From an uncultured Collinsella sp. (GTDB taxonomy: Bacteria; Actinomycetota; Coriobacteriia; Coriobacteriales; Coriobacteriaceae): a stretch of DNA of 16,698 nucleotides. The stretch covers positions 1-16,698 of the forward strand of contig CALJDJ010000055.1 in assembly GCA_938023705.1 (NCBI GenBank), read 5' to 3'. Shown here piece after piece: positions 1-7,891 of this stretch (within the stretch, counting starts at the first letter, position 1; every line of letters starts with the position of its first letter). A model generated the notes under the pieces. The model was given only the letters and a program-made list of their open reading frames with translations, made no database searches and was not told where the DNA came from. Both the position numbers and the translations under genes were made by a program.

Positions 1-38
1 GGCAAGGCATGACCAGAAGGTCTATGCCTTGCCTTTTT
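1..38 (+). terminator. Rho-independent terminator of an upstream gene outside the window
   Basis: A 10-bp arm (GGCAAGGCAT, 1-10) pairs perfectly with 24-33. It is extended inward by GACC (11-14) with GGTC (19-22) after one bulged base, and is followed by five T at 34-38. The stem begins at the first base of the window, so it may extend further left. It most likely ends transcription of a plus-strand gene lying before the window. Confidence 0.85.
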
Positions 39-104
39 CATGCCAACTTGTTCGCTCTGGACGTCGCTCGCTGTCCGTCCTCCACCTGTGGTATTGCCCT
101 GGTT

Positions 105-158
105 GGCACTTAGGGACGTTCCTCTTGTGCCGGCACTTGGGGACGGTCCTAGCCGCCT
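105..158. repeat. Tandem pair of 27-bp REP-like units
   Basis: GGCACTTAGGGACGTTCCT (105-123) recurs as GGCACTTGGGGACGGTCCT (132-150), with 17 of 19 bases identical and a 27-bp period. The first unit is bounded by GGCAC (105-109) and GTGCC (127-131), so it can form a small hairpin. Short palindromic units of this kind are typical of REP elements mobilised by Y1-type (RAYT) transposases. That origin is an inference, because no transposase gene is present here. Confidence 0.5.
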
Positions 159-276
159 GGGGTCTACCGGCGCATTGGGGGTTTACGCCTTCCATGCATG
201 ACAGTCGTCTCTTTTATGTTTCCTTTAGCCGTTGCTGCCTAGGATGGGGGTTAGTCGGTAGGAAGGGAGCGTCTAT

Positions 277-1845
277 ATGGACGACGCGAGCGAGCGTGCA
301 ATCGAAGAGGACATGCTCGATCAGTTCAATTACTTTGACGATGAGGATGAGGAGCTAATCGATCGTCGCGAGCCGGCATCGCTTGACTCATTTGATCTGG
401 TCGATGAAGAGACTGATGAGGTTGAGGACGAATCAACGGAGTCCCCACAGTCTTCGCGCCTTGACTCGCTGCTTTCGAGAGCCCCCATGCACCACGGTGT
501 TCGTGCCGGCGCACTCCATATGAAAACTGACTGGCACCAGATCGTGACGGCAGGCGATGAGCTTGCCGTCGATGCGCCGCTCACCGATAAGTCATCCATC
601 ATCTGCCGCACCGGTATGCTTATGCTCGCGAGCGGAACGGGTGCCTGGCGTGTACGCGATACCATGAATCGCGTCGCCGCCGTACTCGGTGTCACCGTCC
701 ACGTTGACTTAAGTCTTCTGTCGTTTGAGTGCACCTGCATCGAAGATGGCCACTGCTTTAACGAGGTTGTCAGCCTGCCCACAACGGGAGTCAATACCCA
801 TCGCATTTGGATGATGGAGAGCTTCCTAAAGGAAATCGAGACGTATGGGCGCCGGTTTACCGTGCACGAATACCACGAGATGCTCAAGACCGTTGAGAGT
901 TCAAAACCCGATTACTCTCCCTGGCAACAGGGCCTTGCGGCAGCTTGTGCTTGCGGCGCCTTCGTCTTTTTGCTCGGCGGCGGCCCTATCGAGATGGCCT
1001 GCGCATTCGTAGGCGCTGGTGTTGGCAACTTTGCTCGCTCTCATATTCTCAAGCAGGGTCTTGGCCAGTTTAGCGCGCTGACGATTGGCGTTGCGCTCGC
1101 TTGCGTTTCGTATCTGCTGGCATTGCTCGGCCTTGGCCAGGTCGTACCGGGGGCAATGTCGCACCAAGAAGGCTATATCGGCGCCATGCTCTTTGTGATT
1201 CCCGGCTTTCCCCTCATTACGGCAGGCCTCGACATCGCTAAGCTCGATATGCGAAGCGGCATTGAGCGTCTTTCGTATGCCGTGTCGATTATTGTGATGG
1301 CGACCCTTGTGGGCTGGATGGTTGCCGAGTGTGTGGGGCTGGCACCGGATGATTTTGCCCCGCTCGGGCTCTCACCGTTGGCTCTTACACTCTTGCGTGT
1401 GGTGATGAGCTTCGTTGGCGTATTCGGCTTCTCGGTGATGTTCAACAGCCCGGTAAAGATGGCCGCGGCAGCTGGGCTGATCGGCGCCGTGTCCAATACC
1501 TTGCGCCTTACGCTCGTCGATGCGCCGACGCTGTTTCCCTTTCTGGGCCTGAGCGTAGGTATGCCTCCCGAGGCGGCAGCGTTTATCGGCGCGCTGGTAT
1601 CGGGGCTGCTCGCGAGCTTAGCCGAAATCAAGCTCACCTACCCACGTATCGCCCTCACGGTGCCATCGATTGTCATTATGGTGCCGGGCTTGTATCTGTA
1701 TCGCTCGATGTATTACATGTGCACATTCGACACGGTCAATATGCTCGGCTGGTTTGTGCGTGCAGTGCTCATCGTGGCGTTTTTGCCCGTTGGCCTGGGT
1801 GTGGCGCGTACACTCACCGACCCTCGCTGGCGCCACACCAGCTAA
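277..1845 (+). CDS. thrE: Threonine/serine exporter, ThrE family (fused two-domain form)
   Basis: The 522-residue protein has the two-part ThrE architecture. Residues about 75-205 are the cytoplasmic N-terminal domain, with the family pattern around RVRDTMNRVAAVLGVTVHV (125-143) and TTGVNTHRIWMMESF (169-183). Residues about 215-515 are hydrophobic and carry roughly ten membrane segments. Family members export threonine and serine using the proton gradient; the exact substrate here is inferred. Residues 1-55 form a very acidic, probably disordered extension unlike the rest of the protein. The ATG start has a ribosome site GGAAGGGA (261-268) eight bases upstream. The gene stands alone, after a terminator and before a repeat-bearing intergenic region. 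Codon use looks somewhat less GC-rich than in the clpC and cysS genes. Confidence 0.85.
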   Translation: MDDASERAIEEDMLDQFNYFDDEDEELIDRREPASLDSFDLVDEETDEVEDESTESPQSSRLDSLLSRAPMHHGVRAGALHMKTDWHQIVTAGDELAVDAPLTDKSSIICRTGMLMLASGTGAWRVRDTMNRVAAVLGVTVHVDLSLLSFECTCIEDGHCFNEVVSLPTTGVNTHRIWMMESFLKEIETYGRRFTVHEYHEMLKTVESSKPDYSPWQQGLAAACACGAFVFLLGGGPIEMACAFVGAGVGNFARSHILKQGLGQFSALTIGVALACVSYLLALLGLGQVVPGAMSHQEGYIGAMLFVIPGFPLITAGLDIAKLDMRSGIERLSYAVSIIVMATLVGWMVAECVGLAPDDFAPLGLSPLALTLLRVVMSFVGVFGFSVMFNSPVKMAAAAGLIGAVSNTLRLTLVDAPTLFPFLGLSVGMPPEAAAFIGALVSGLLASLAEIKLTYPRIALTVPSIVIMVPGLYLYRSMYYMCTFDTVNMLGWFVRAVLIVAFLPVGLGVARTLTDPRWRHTS

Positions 1846-1879
1846 TTGGTGCAAATGAAACTGATCCGCAAAACATGAA

Positions 1880-1970
1880 CGTGGATAATCTCCCGTTTTT
1901 GGCTTGTTTACGGGCTCAAAACGGGAGATTATCCACGCTCGTGGAATGGGTGTCCGAAAATCCACGCTCG
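1880..1970. repeat. Composite inverted-repeat element, copy 1
   Basis: CGTGGATAATCTCCCGTTTT (1880-1899) is repeated perfectly in inverted orientation at 1918-1937, around an 18-nt loop. The right arm runs on into CTCG (to 1941), and after 15 nt the half-motif AAAATCCACGCTCG follows at 1957-1970. The same arrangement (hairpin, about 14 nt, then AAAATCC-C-GCTCG) occurs at 15655-15747. This therefore looks like a dispersed intergenic element rather than a local regulatory site. No T-run follows the stem, so it is not a standard terminator. Confidence 0.8.
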
Positions 1971-2056
1971 TTGGGCCGATGCAGACGCACCTGGCAATTC
2001 CTTTTTTGTAGACGTTGTCGTATGGCTGCATGCGGAAAAGGCCCCAGCGATTAACA

Positions 2057-2107
2057 TATACTCCATATGGGTAAAGAGACCAAAGCGCCGCCACGAGTGG
2101 CGCTTTG
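2057..2107 (+). promoter_or_regulatory. Possible clpC promoter -10 and leader hairpin
   Basis: TATACT (2057-2062) resembles a sigma-70 -10 box, but no convincing -35 lies 16-18 bases upstream. Downstream, CAAAGCGCC (2081-2089) pairs perfectly with GGCGCTTTG (2099-2107), and a competing stem GCCA/TGGC (2090-2093 with 2098-2101) lies inside it. The downstream sequence has only short T stretches, so the hairpin could be a weak terminator or a leader structure of clpC. I see no clear CtsR or HrcA operator. Confidence 0.35.
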
Positions 2108-2143
2108 CGTTTGAAAAAACTAGCTCGTCTAAGAGGAACTAGC

Positions 2144-4786
2144 ATGTTAGACCGTTTTACCGATCGCGCGCGCAAGGTCATGTCCATGGCCAAGCAGGAG
2201 GCGCTCGATCTTCATTCAAATAAGGTGGGTACCGAGCATCTGTTGCTCGCGCTCGCCAAGGAGGACGAGGGCATTGCCGCTGAGGCGCTGCGCTCGCTCG
2301 ATATCTCCTACGACGACATCATGGATACCCTCAAAGAGGTCCAGACCACGGTTCCCGAGCCCAGCGAGGAGACCGAGGCTGCCAAGCTTGCCTTTACGCC
2401 GCTCGTCATTAGCGTGATGGAGCGCTCCTTCCGCGTGGCACGCGAGAACAACCAGACCTACGTTTCGACCGAGCACTTGCTGATCGGCATCGTCGAAGAA
2501 GGCAACGGCATGGCCATGGACATCCTCATGCGCCTGGGCGTGTCGTCTGCTTCCATTAAAAAGGCCATCGAAAAGCTCACTGCCAAGGATCAGGACAAGA
2601 AGCGTCCGCTCGCTGGCGCTGGCGCTGGTCGTCCCGGTGCGGGCCTGCCGTTCTTTAGCGGCTCGGATGCCTCTCAGCAAAAGGGGAGCGGCACCGACAC
2701 GCTCAAGCAGTTCGCCACCAACCTCACGCAAAAGGCGCGCGACGGCGAGCTCGATCCCGTGATTGGCCGCGAAAAGGAAGTCCAGCGCATGATGGAGATC
2801 CTTTCGCGCCGCACCAAGAACAATCCGCTTATCCTGGGCGATCCCGGCGTGGGCAAGACGGCTATCGTCGAGGGCCTGGCGCAGCAGATTGCTGCTGGCA
2901 ACGTGCCCGAGAACCTCATGAACCAGAATATCTGGACGCTCGACCTGCCGGGTCTTGTCGCGGGCGCCAAGTATCGCGGTGAGTTTGAGGAGCGCCTCAA
3001 GAACGTGATCCAAGAGGCTACCGAGGCCGACGACGTCATCTTGTTTATCGATGAGATGCACACCATCATCGGTGCCGGTTCTGCCGAGGGCTCCATCGAC
3101 GCGAGCTCCATGCTCAAGCCCGTGCTCGCGCGCGGTGCCTTCCAGATTATCGGCGCCACCACGGCCGAGGAATTCCGCAAGTACCTCACCAAGGACCCGG
3201 CCTTCGAGCGTCGCTTCCAGACCATCGATGTCGAGGAGCCGAGCGTCGAGGACACGGTCAAGATCCTGACCGCGCTCAAGCCGCGCTACGAGGAGCACCA
3301 CCATGTGCGCTATACGCAGGGTGCTATCGAGGCCGCCGCGAACCTTTCCAACCGCTACATTCAGGATCGCTTCCTGCCCGATAAGGCCATCGACCTCATT
3401 GACGAGGCCGGTGCTCGCGCTCGCATCGCCGCCAACCGCGCGCCCGAGCCGGTGCGCGAGGCCGAGCATCGCATAGAGGAGCTCAAGGCCGCCGCGCAGG
3501 AGGCCACCGAGAGCGACGACATGAACAAGGCCGCCGAGATCACCGAGCAGCAGAAGGCTGCCGAGATTGAACTCGCCGAGGCCAAGGCTGCCTGGACCGC
3601 CGAGCTCGACGCCAGCCCGCTCACCATCGACGTGAGTCAGATTGCCGACATCGTGTCCGTGACCTCTGGCGTGCCGGTTTCCTCGCTCACCGAGAGCGAG
3701 AGCCGTCGCCTGCTGCAGACCGAAAGCGTGCTCAAGACCCGCATTATCGGCCAGGACGAGGCCGTCGAGGCCGTCGCCAAGGCCGTGCGCCGCAGCCGCT
3801 CGCCGCTCAAGGACCCGCGTCGTCCCGGCGGCAGCTTTATCTTCCTGGGTCCCACCGGCACGGGCAAGACCGAGCTCGCCAAGACGCTCGCCGAGTATCT
3901 CTTTGGCAGCAAAGACGCGCTCATCAGCTTCGACATGTCCGAGTTCGGTAGCGAGTTCGAGGTCTCCAAGCTCATCGGTAGCCCTCCGGGCTACGTCGGT
4001 CACGACGAGGGCGGCCAGCTCACCAAGGCCGTTCGTCGCCACCCGTACTCGGTCGTGCTGTTCGACGAGATCGAGAAGGCGCACCCCGATATCTTCAACA
4101 TCTTGCTGCAGGTGCTGGAGGAGGGCCGCCTGACCGATAGCCAGGGCAAGACGGTCGACTTCCGCAACACCGTGATCATCATGACGTCCAATGTGGGCGC
4201 CCGCGAGATTGCGCAGGATGCGAGCGTGGGCTTTGGCACCACCGGCGAGCAGGGTCTCACGTCGAGTGAGATCCGTGGTCGCGCGATGGGCGAGCTCAAG
4301 CGCCTGTTCCGCCCCGAGCTGCTCAACCGTATCGACGACATCGTGGTGTTCCAGAAGCTCTCGGGCGAGAATCTCACCAAGATCGCGCACCTGCTGGTGG
4401 ACGACCTGCGCCAGCGTCTGATTGCCAACGGCATGAACATCAAGCTCACCGATGCGGCCTATGACAAGATCGTGGCCGAGGGCACCGACCTCACCAACGG
4501 TGCGCGTCCGCTGCGCCGTGCTATTCAAAAGCTCATCGAGGACCCGCTGTCCGAGGAGCTGCTGGCCGGCGAGTGGGGCGAGGGCGATACCGTCCTGTGC
4601 GACGTGGCCGATGGCAAGTTTGTCTTTAGCCACGGCACGGGCGAGATCCCGGCACCGCGTCCGGCGGGCACGCTCGGTGGTGATACCGCCCCGGCGGCAC
4701 CGCGCACTGGCAACGCCGCGCCCGTGAGCGGCGGCGTGACCTCGGGCCCCGGCGGCATGATGCAAGCCGGTTCCGGCGCGCTGTAA
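2144..4786 (+). CDS. clpC: ATP-dependent Clp protease ATPase subunit ClpC
   Basis: This is a class I Hsp100 AAA+ unfoldase of 880 residues that feeds substrates to ClpP. The N-terminal double repeat (about 1-150) opens with MLDRFTDRARKVM. The first AAA+ module has Walker A K238 in GDPGVGKT and Walker B D303-E304. A UVR-like coiled middle segment spans about 440-480. The second module has Walker A K575 in GPTGTGKT and Walker B D641-E642. The pore motifs KYRGEFEERLK and GSPPGYVGHDEGG are present, as is a ClpP-docking VGF tripeptide at 695-697. The C-terminal ~45 residues are a Gly/Pro/Ala-rich tail beyond the usual end. ATG 2144 was chosen because AGAGGA (2132-2137) sits at correct spacing and family proteins begin here; an in-frame TTG at 2105 lies inside a hairpin. 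Confidence 0.97.
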   Translation: MLDRFTDRARKVMSMAKQEALDLHSNKVGTEHLLLALAKEDEGIAAEALRSLDISYDDIMDTLKEVQTTVPEPSEETEAAKLAFTPLVISVMERSFRVARENNQTYVSTEHLLIGIVEEGNGMAMDILMRLGVSSASIKKAIEKLTAKDQDKKRPLAGAGAGRPGAGLPFFSGSDASQQKGSGTDTLKQFATNLTQKARDGELDPVIGREKEVQRMMEILSRRTKNNPLILGDPGVGKTAIVEGLAQQIAAGNVPENLMNQNIWTLDLPGLVAGAKYRGEFEERLKNVIQEATEADDVILFIDEMHTIIGAGSAEGSIDASSMLKPVLARGAFQIIGATTAEEFRKYLTKDPAFERRFQTIDVEEPSVEDTVKILTALKPRYEEHHHVRYTQGAIEAAANLSNRYIQDRFLPDKAIDLIDEAGARARIAANRAPEPVREAEHRIEELKAAAQEATESDDMNKAAEITEQQKAAEIELAEAKAAWTAELDASPLTIDVSQIADIVSVTSGVPVSSLTESESRRLLQTESVLKTRIIGQDEAVEAVAKAVRRSRSPLKDPRRPGGSFIFLGPTGTGKTELAKTLAEYLFGSKDALISFDMSEFGSEFEVSKLIGSPPGYVGHDEGGQLTKAVRRHPYSVVLFDEIEKAHPDIFNILLQVLEEGRLTDSQGKTVDFRNTVIIMTSNVGAREIAQDASVGFGTTGEQGLTSSEIRGRAMGELKRLFRPELLNRIDDIVVFQKLSGENLTKIAHLLVDDLRQRLIANGMNIKLTDAAYDKIVAEGTDLTNGARPLRRAIQKLIEDPLSEELLAGEWGEGDTVLCDVADGKFVFSHGTGEIPAPRPAGTLGGDTAPAAPRTGNAAPVSGGVTSGPGGMMQAGSGAL

Positions 4787-4811
4787 GGCGTGGCGACAAT
4801 TTGATACGCGC

Positions 4812-4845
4812 AATCGAGGCGCTCCGGAAAGGGCGCCTCGATTTG
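4812..4845 (+). terminator. Terminator after clpC
   Basis: AATCGAGGCGC (4812-4822) pairs perfectly with GCGCCTCGATT (4833-4843) over a ten-base loop. The T tract is short (three T, then GTAG), so termination may be partial. It lies 26 bases after the clpC stop codon. Confidence 0.65.
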
Positions 4846-4863
4846 TAGAGCTGCGGAAGTTGT

Positions 4864-4956
4864 GACCGTTACGCTATACGGTCCACCGTTAGCCGATGAT
4901 GCGAGGGCGCTCGGCGTCTTCGACTGGTTTATGCACGCAAAGTCTGGGAATATACA
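4864..4956 (+). promoter_or_regulatory. Possible pepD control region: palindrome and -10 box
   Basis: GACCGT (4864-4869) and ACGGTC (4878-4883) form a 6-bp inverted repeat over eight bases, which has the size of an operator. Further on, TATACA (4951-4956) could be a -10 box, but its -35 partner (about 4928-4933) is poor. Both assignments are tentative and rest on position between the clpC terminator and the pepD ribosome site. Confidence 0.3.
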
Positions 4957-5000
4957 AGGCGCATGTCTTACTGTCTAACCAGTTGCGCCAAGGAGGCACC

Positions 5001-6458
5001 ATGGATTACAAGATCACCGGCTACGAGCCCGCCCAGCTGTTCCATTTCTTTGAGGAGGTCAGCGCGATCCCCCGTGGGTCTGGCAACGAGAAGGGCATCA
5101 GCGATTTCCTGGTTGCGTTTGCCAAGGAGCGCGGCCTCGATGTGTACCAGGACGAGGTCTACAACGTCATCATTCGCAAGCCCGCTTCTGCCGGCGCCGA
5201 GAATGCCCCGACTGTGATGCTTCAGGGCCACATCGATATGGTGTGCGACAAGTTGGGCTCTGTTGAGCACGACTTTACGACCGACGGTATCGACCTGGTC
5301 GTGAAGGACGGCGTCCTCACCGCTAACGGCACCACCCTGGGCGCCGACAACGGTATTGCTGTCGCTCTGATGCTTACTGTGCTCAACGACGATTCGATTG
5401 CTCACCCCGCCCTCGAGTGCGTATTCACCACCGATGAGGAGACTGGCCTGGTCGGCGCCGAGACGCTCGACAAGTCCCAGATTAGCGCCCGCACCATGAT
5501 TAACCTTGACTCCGAGGAAGAGGGCGTTGCCACCGTCAGCTGCGCTGGCGGCGTCGTTGTTACCTACACCTGCCCCATCGTGCGCGAGCACAAGACCGGC
5601 AGCACCCTCACGCTCGACATCTCCGGCCTACTGGGTGGTCATTCCGGCAACGATATCAACCTGGAGCGCGGCAACGGCAACCTCATCATGGCCCGCATCA
5701 TCGACCGCCTGATGGTCGCCGGCGAGCCCGCCATCGTTAGCTTTAACGGCGGCACTAAGGACAACGCCATCAACCGTGAGTGCAAGGCCGAGCTGGTTTA
5801 CGCCGACCACGCTGCCGCCGAGGCCGCGGCCCAGATCGCAAAGGACATCATCGCCGACGTCACTGCCGAGCTCGAGGTCTTCGACCCCGGCTTTACCTGC
5901 ACCGTCGAGATTGCCGACGACGCCGAGGTCGAGGCCATGGATCAGAAGTCCGCGCTTGCCCTCATCCGCGCCCTGCGTCTTGCCCCTAACGGCGTGATTC
6001 GCCGCAACGTCGCCACTGACGGCTCCGTCGAGGTTTCCTCCAACATCGGCGTGGTCGCCACTTCCGACGACCAGGTCAAGATCATGCTGTCCCCGCGCTC
6101 CTCGATCACCTCGCTGCAGAACGAGTTCAAGGACCGCCTGCAGACGCTGGCCGATGTCTTGGGCTTCGACGCCAAGTTCGAGTTCGAGTATCCCGGCTGG
6201 AGCTATGCCGAGCATTCGCCGGTCCGCGACGTTTTTGTCGAGAGCTATCGCGAGCTCTTTGGCTCCGAGCTGCGCATCGAGTCCATTCACGCTGGCCTTG
6301 AGTGCGGCCTGTTTGCTGAGGCCCTGCACGGCCTGGACGCCATCGCCGTGGGCCCGACGCTCTCCGATGTCCACACCCCGGACGAGAGCATGGAGCTCGC
6401 TTCTGCCGAGCGCTTCTACGAGCTGCTCATCGACGTCCTCAAGCGCCTTGCCGCGTAA
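5001..6458 (+). CDS. pepD: Aminoacyl-histidine dipeptidase (peptidase family M20, PepD type)
   Basis: The 485-residue cytoplasmic metallopeptidase is expected to hydrolyse dipeptides such as Xaa-His using two zinc ions. The M20 metal-binding residues are visible: H77 and D79 in GHIDMVCDK, bridging D116 in LGADNGIA, the catalytic and ligand pair E146-E147 in TTDEETGL, D170 in INLDSEEEG, and H458 in SDVHTPDE near the C-terminus. The insert domain contains GLLGGHSGNDI, typical of the PepD branch. Length matches the family (about 485). ATG 5001 follows a perfect AAGGAGG (4990-4996) with four bases of spacing. Upstream in-frame starts lack a ribosome site. The gene is monocistronic, with terminators on both sides. 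Substrate preference is inferred from the family. Confidence 0.93.
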   Translation: MDYKITGYEPAQLFHFFEEVSAIPRGSGNEKGISDFLVAFAKERGLDVYQDEVYNVIIRKPASAGAENAPTVMLQGHIDMVCDKLGSVEHDFTTDGIDLVVKDGVLTANGTTLGADNGIAVALMLTVLNDDSIAHPALECVFTTDEETGLVGAETLDKSQISARTMINLDSEEEGVATVSCAGGVVVTYTCPIVREHKTGSTLTLDISGLLGGHSGNDINLERGNGNLIMARIIDRLMVAGEPAIVSFNGGTKDNAINRECKAELVYADHAAAEAAAQIAKDIIADVTAELEVFDPGFTCTVEIADDAEVEAMDQKSALALIRALRLAPNGVIRRNVATDGSVEVSSNIGVVATSDDQVKIMLSPRSSITSLQNEFKDRLQTLADVLGFDAKFEFEYPGWSYAEHSPVRDVFVESYRELFGSELRIESIHAGLECGLFAEALHGLDAIAVGPTLSDVHTPDESMELASAERFYELLIDVLKRLAA

Positions 6459-6512
6459 GGGTCGCGCTAGCAGCAGTTCGAGCCACGTGCTAGCGGATTG
6501 CAAATGACATTA

Positions 6513-6560
6513 CGAGAGGGGGCATCCGAACTTTTGCGACGGGTGCCCCCCTCTTCTTTT
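6513..6560 (+). terminator. Terminator after pepD, at a convergent gene end
   Basis: GAGAGGGGGCA (6514-6524) pairs with TGCCCCCCTCT (6544-6554) with one bulged C, and TTCTTTT follows. It lies between the ends of pepD (plus strand) and hipA (minus strand). The T-run is on the pepD side, so pepD is the clear client. On the other strand the stem lacks a good T tract. Confidence 0.85.
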
Positions 6561-6583
6561 AAGAAATGTGGATTGATTGGCGC

Positions 6584-7888
6584 CTAGCCCATATCCGCCT
6601 TGATGAGGTCGAGGGTGCGCTGGCAGTTTTCGCGGACGGGGCCGAGCATGTGCTCGCGCAGGTCCGCCATGCCGGGCAGGTCGGCGTATTCGTCCATGAT
6701 CTCTTCCATGCAAATGGGCACCTCGTAGGCGAGGTCCATCATGGTCGCAAAGCAAAACTTCTCGGATAGCCCGGCATCGGTGAGCGCCGCCTCCAGCGCG
6801 GGGTCGCCCATACCGTGGTATCGGCGGATAGCGCCTGGACCGATGCGCCCCACTCGATTTTCGCCGCCAACGCTCATGGCAAGGCGCGCCCGGCGGCGCA
6901 TACGCTCGTACGCCAAGCCCGATGCGACATCGTACATTCGAGCCATCATGGCTGCGCCGTCGTTTCCAAGGAGCAGGGAATAGTTTTTCGCGTGCGCATC
7001 CGGTGCGCCGATAATGGCGTTGAAGAACAGTATCTGCGTAAACAGATACAGGTTAAGTTGATGGTGGCTCGTATTTACGAGGAGCTCTTGAATGTCGCGT
7101 GTGGTCGGGCCGCCGTCTGCCGTGTACTTTTGGGCGGGCATCACCCCAAGTGCCTGACAGAGGTCTTCTTGATGTAGGCGCCTGATCGTTCCGTCTTTGA
7201 CTTTCACGCGGTCATAGCGCTCAACAATGAGGGCAGGTTCGTCCTCAAACATACGATATTCGACGTTTGCCGTTGCGATACCGGCGCGCTGGGCGCTTTT
7301 CATGCAGACAAACTCATTGAGAGCCTCGAGTTTAAATCCGATAACGCCATTTTTGAAAATATGCGTCGTGGGCGAGGACCCCATGCATTCGCACCAGCGG
7401 TCGTTTGTGAACGCGAGCGCGAACTTGCCCTGGTTGCCTCCAAGTGACCAACTTTCATCTAGACCCATCCACGATGCATCGCGGTCATCTCTGATTGACT
7501 TGAGACGGAGAGCAATTTCGTGGTCGTCTATAGGGCGGTATTCGCCGGAGCGATGCAGGACGGCGTCGATATCTTCTTCGGCACAAAATTGCACTCCGCC
7601 CGGACAGTCGAGTCCGATACGGCTGAGCAGTGCAACGGGATTGTTGGGCCTAACGTCGAATTCGGCGGCAATCGCTTTTCGTTGGTTCTCGCTGTCGGGT
7701 AGAAGGCCAAACAGGTACGGATTCATGACCTGTTGGCCGTATGTGCGATTTGATACGGGTATGTTGGTCGATAGGGCTGGCCCGTCGTAGTCTTGGTCGT
7801 AGGAAAAGCTGATAAGACCTTTCTCATCCTGTGCGAGCGTTCCCGCAGGTACGCCGCAAATAATAGTCCGAAGCGTTTTTCTGACCAT
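6584..7888 (-). CDS. hipA: HipA-family serine/threonine kinase toxin
   Basis: The 434-residue protein is close in length to E. coli HipA (440). The N-terminal subdomain (about 1-105) is followed by a PI3/4-kinase-like core. Visible residues by alignment to HipA are S148 in SLGGNQGK (place of autophosphorylated S150), ATP-binding K179 in HIFK, catalytic D297 and N302 in GAPDAHAKN, and metal-binding D320 in MYDV. The active site is therefore complete. Characterised HipA phosphorylates glutamyl-tRNA synthetase and causes dormancy; that target is inferred here. The canonical AGAQEK loop is changed to GGNQGK. hipB lies upstream with a 3-nt gap, and the ribosome site GAAGGGAAA (7895-7903) lies within the last codons of hipB, so translation is probably coupled. 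Codon use is more mixed than in flanking genes, consistent with horizontal acquisition. Confidence 0.92.
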   Translation of the reverse strand: MVRKTLRTIICGVPAGTLAQDEKGLISFSYDQDYDGPALSTNIPVSNRTYGQQVMNPYLFGLLPDSENQRKAIAAEFDVRPNNPVALLSRIGLDCPGGVQFCAEEDIDAVLHRSGEYRPIDDHEIALRLKSIRDDRDASWMGLDESWSLGGNQGKFALAFTNDRWCECMGSSPTTHIFKNGVIGFKLEALNEFVCMKSAQRAGIATANVEYRMFEDEPALIVERYDRVKVKDGTIRRLHQEDLCQALGVMPAQKYTADGGPTTRDIQELLVNTSHHQLNLYLFTQILFFNAIIGAPDAHAKNYSLLLGNDGAAMMARMYDVASGLAYERMRRRARLAMSVGGENRVGRIGPGAIRRYHGMGDPALEAALTDAGLSEKFCFATMMDLAYEVPICMEEIMDEYADLPGMADLREHMLGPVRENCQRTLDLIKADMG

Positions 7889-7891
7889 AGA

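Noticed and set aside
29..358. 109-residue plus-strand frame overlapping the start of thrE
   Set aside because: It runs through a repeat and overlaps thrE in another frame; composition is Trp/Cys/Arg-rich and not protein-like.
2105..2143. TTG start for clpC, adding 13 residues
   Set aside because: The TTG lies in a hairpin, lacks a ribosome site, and the ClpC family begins at the ATG at 2144.
2216..4813. 865-residue open frame on the minus strand opposite clpC
   Set aside because: It is antisense to an unmistakable clpC gene; long open antisense frames are expected in GC-rich codon-biased genes, and the translation has no recognisable domain.
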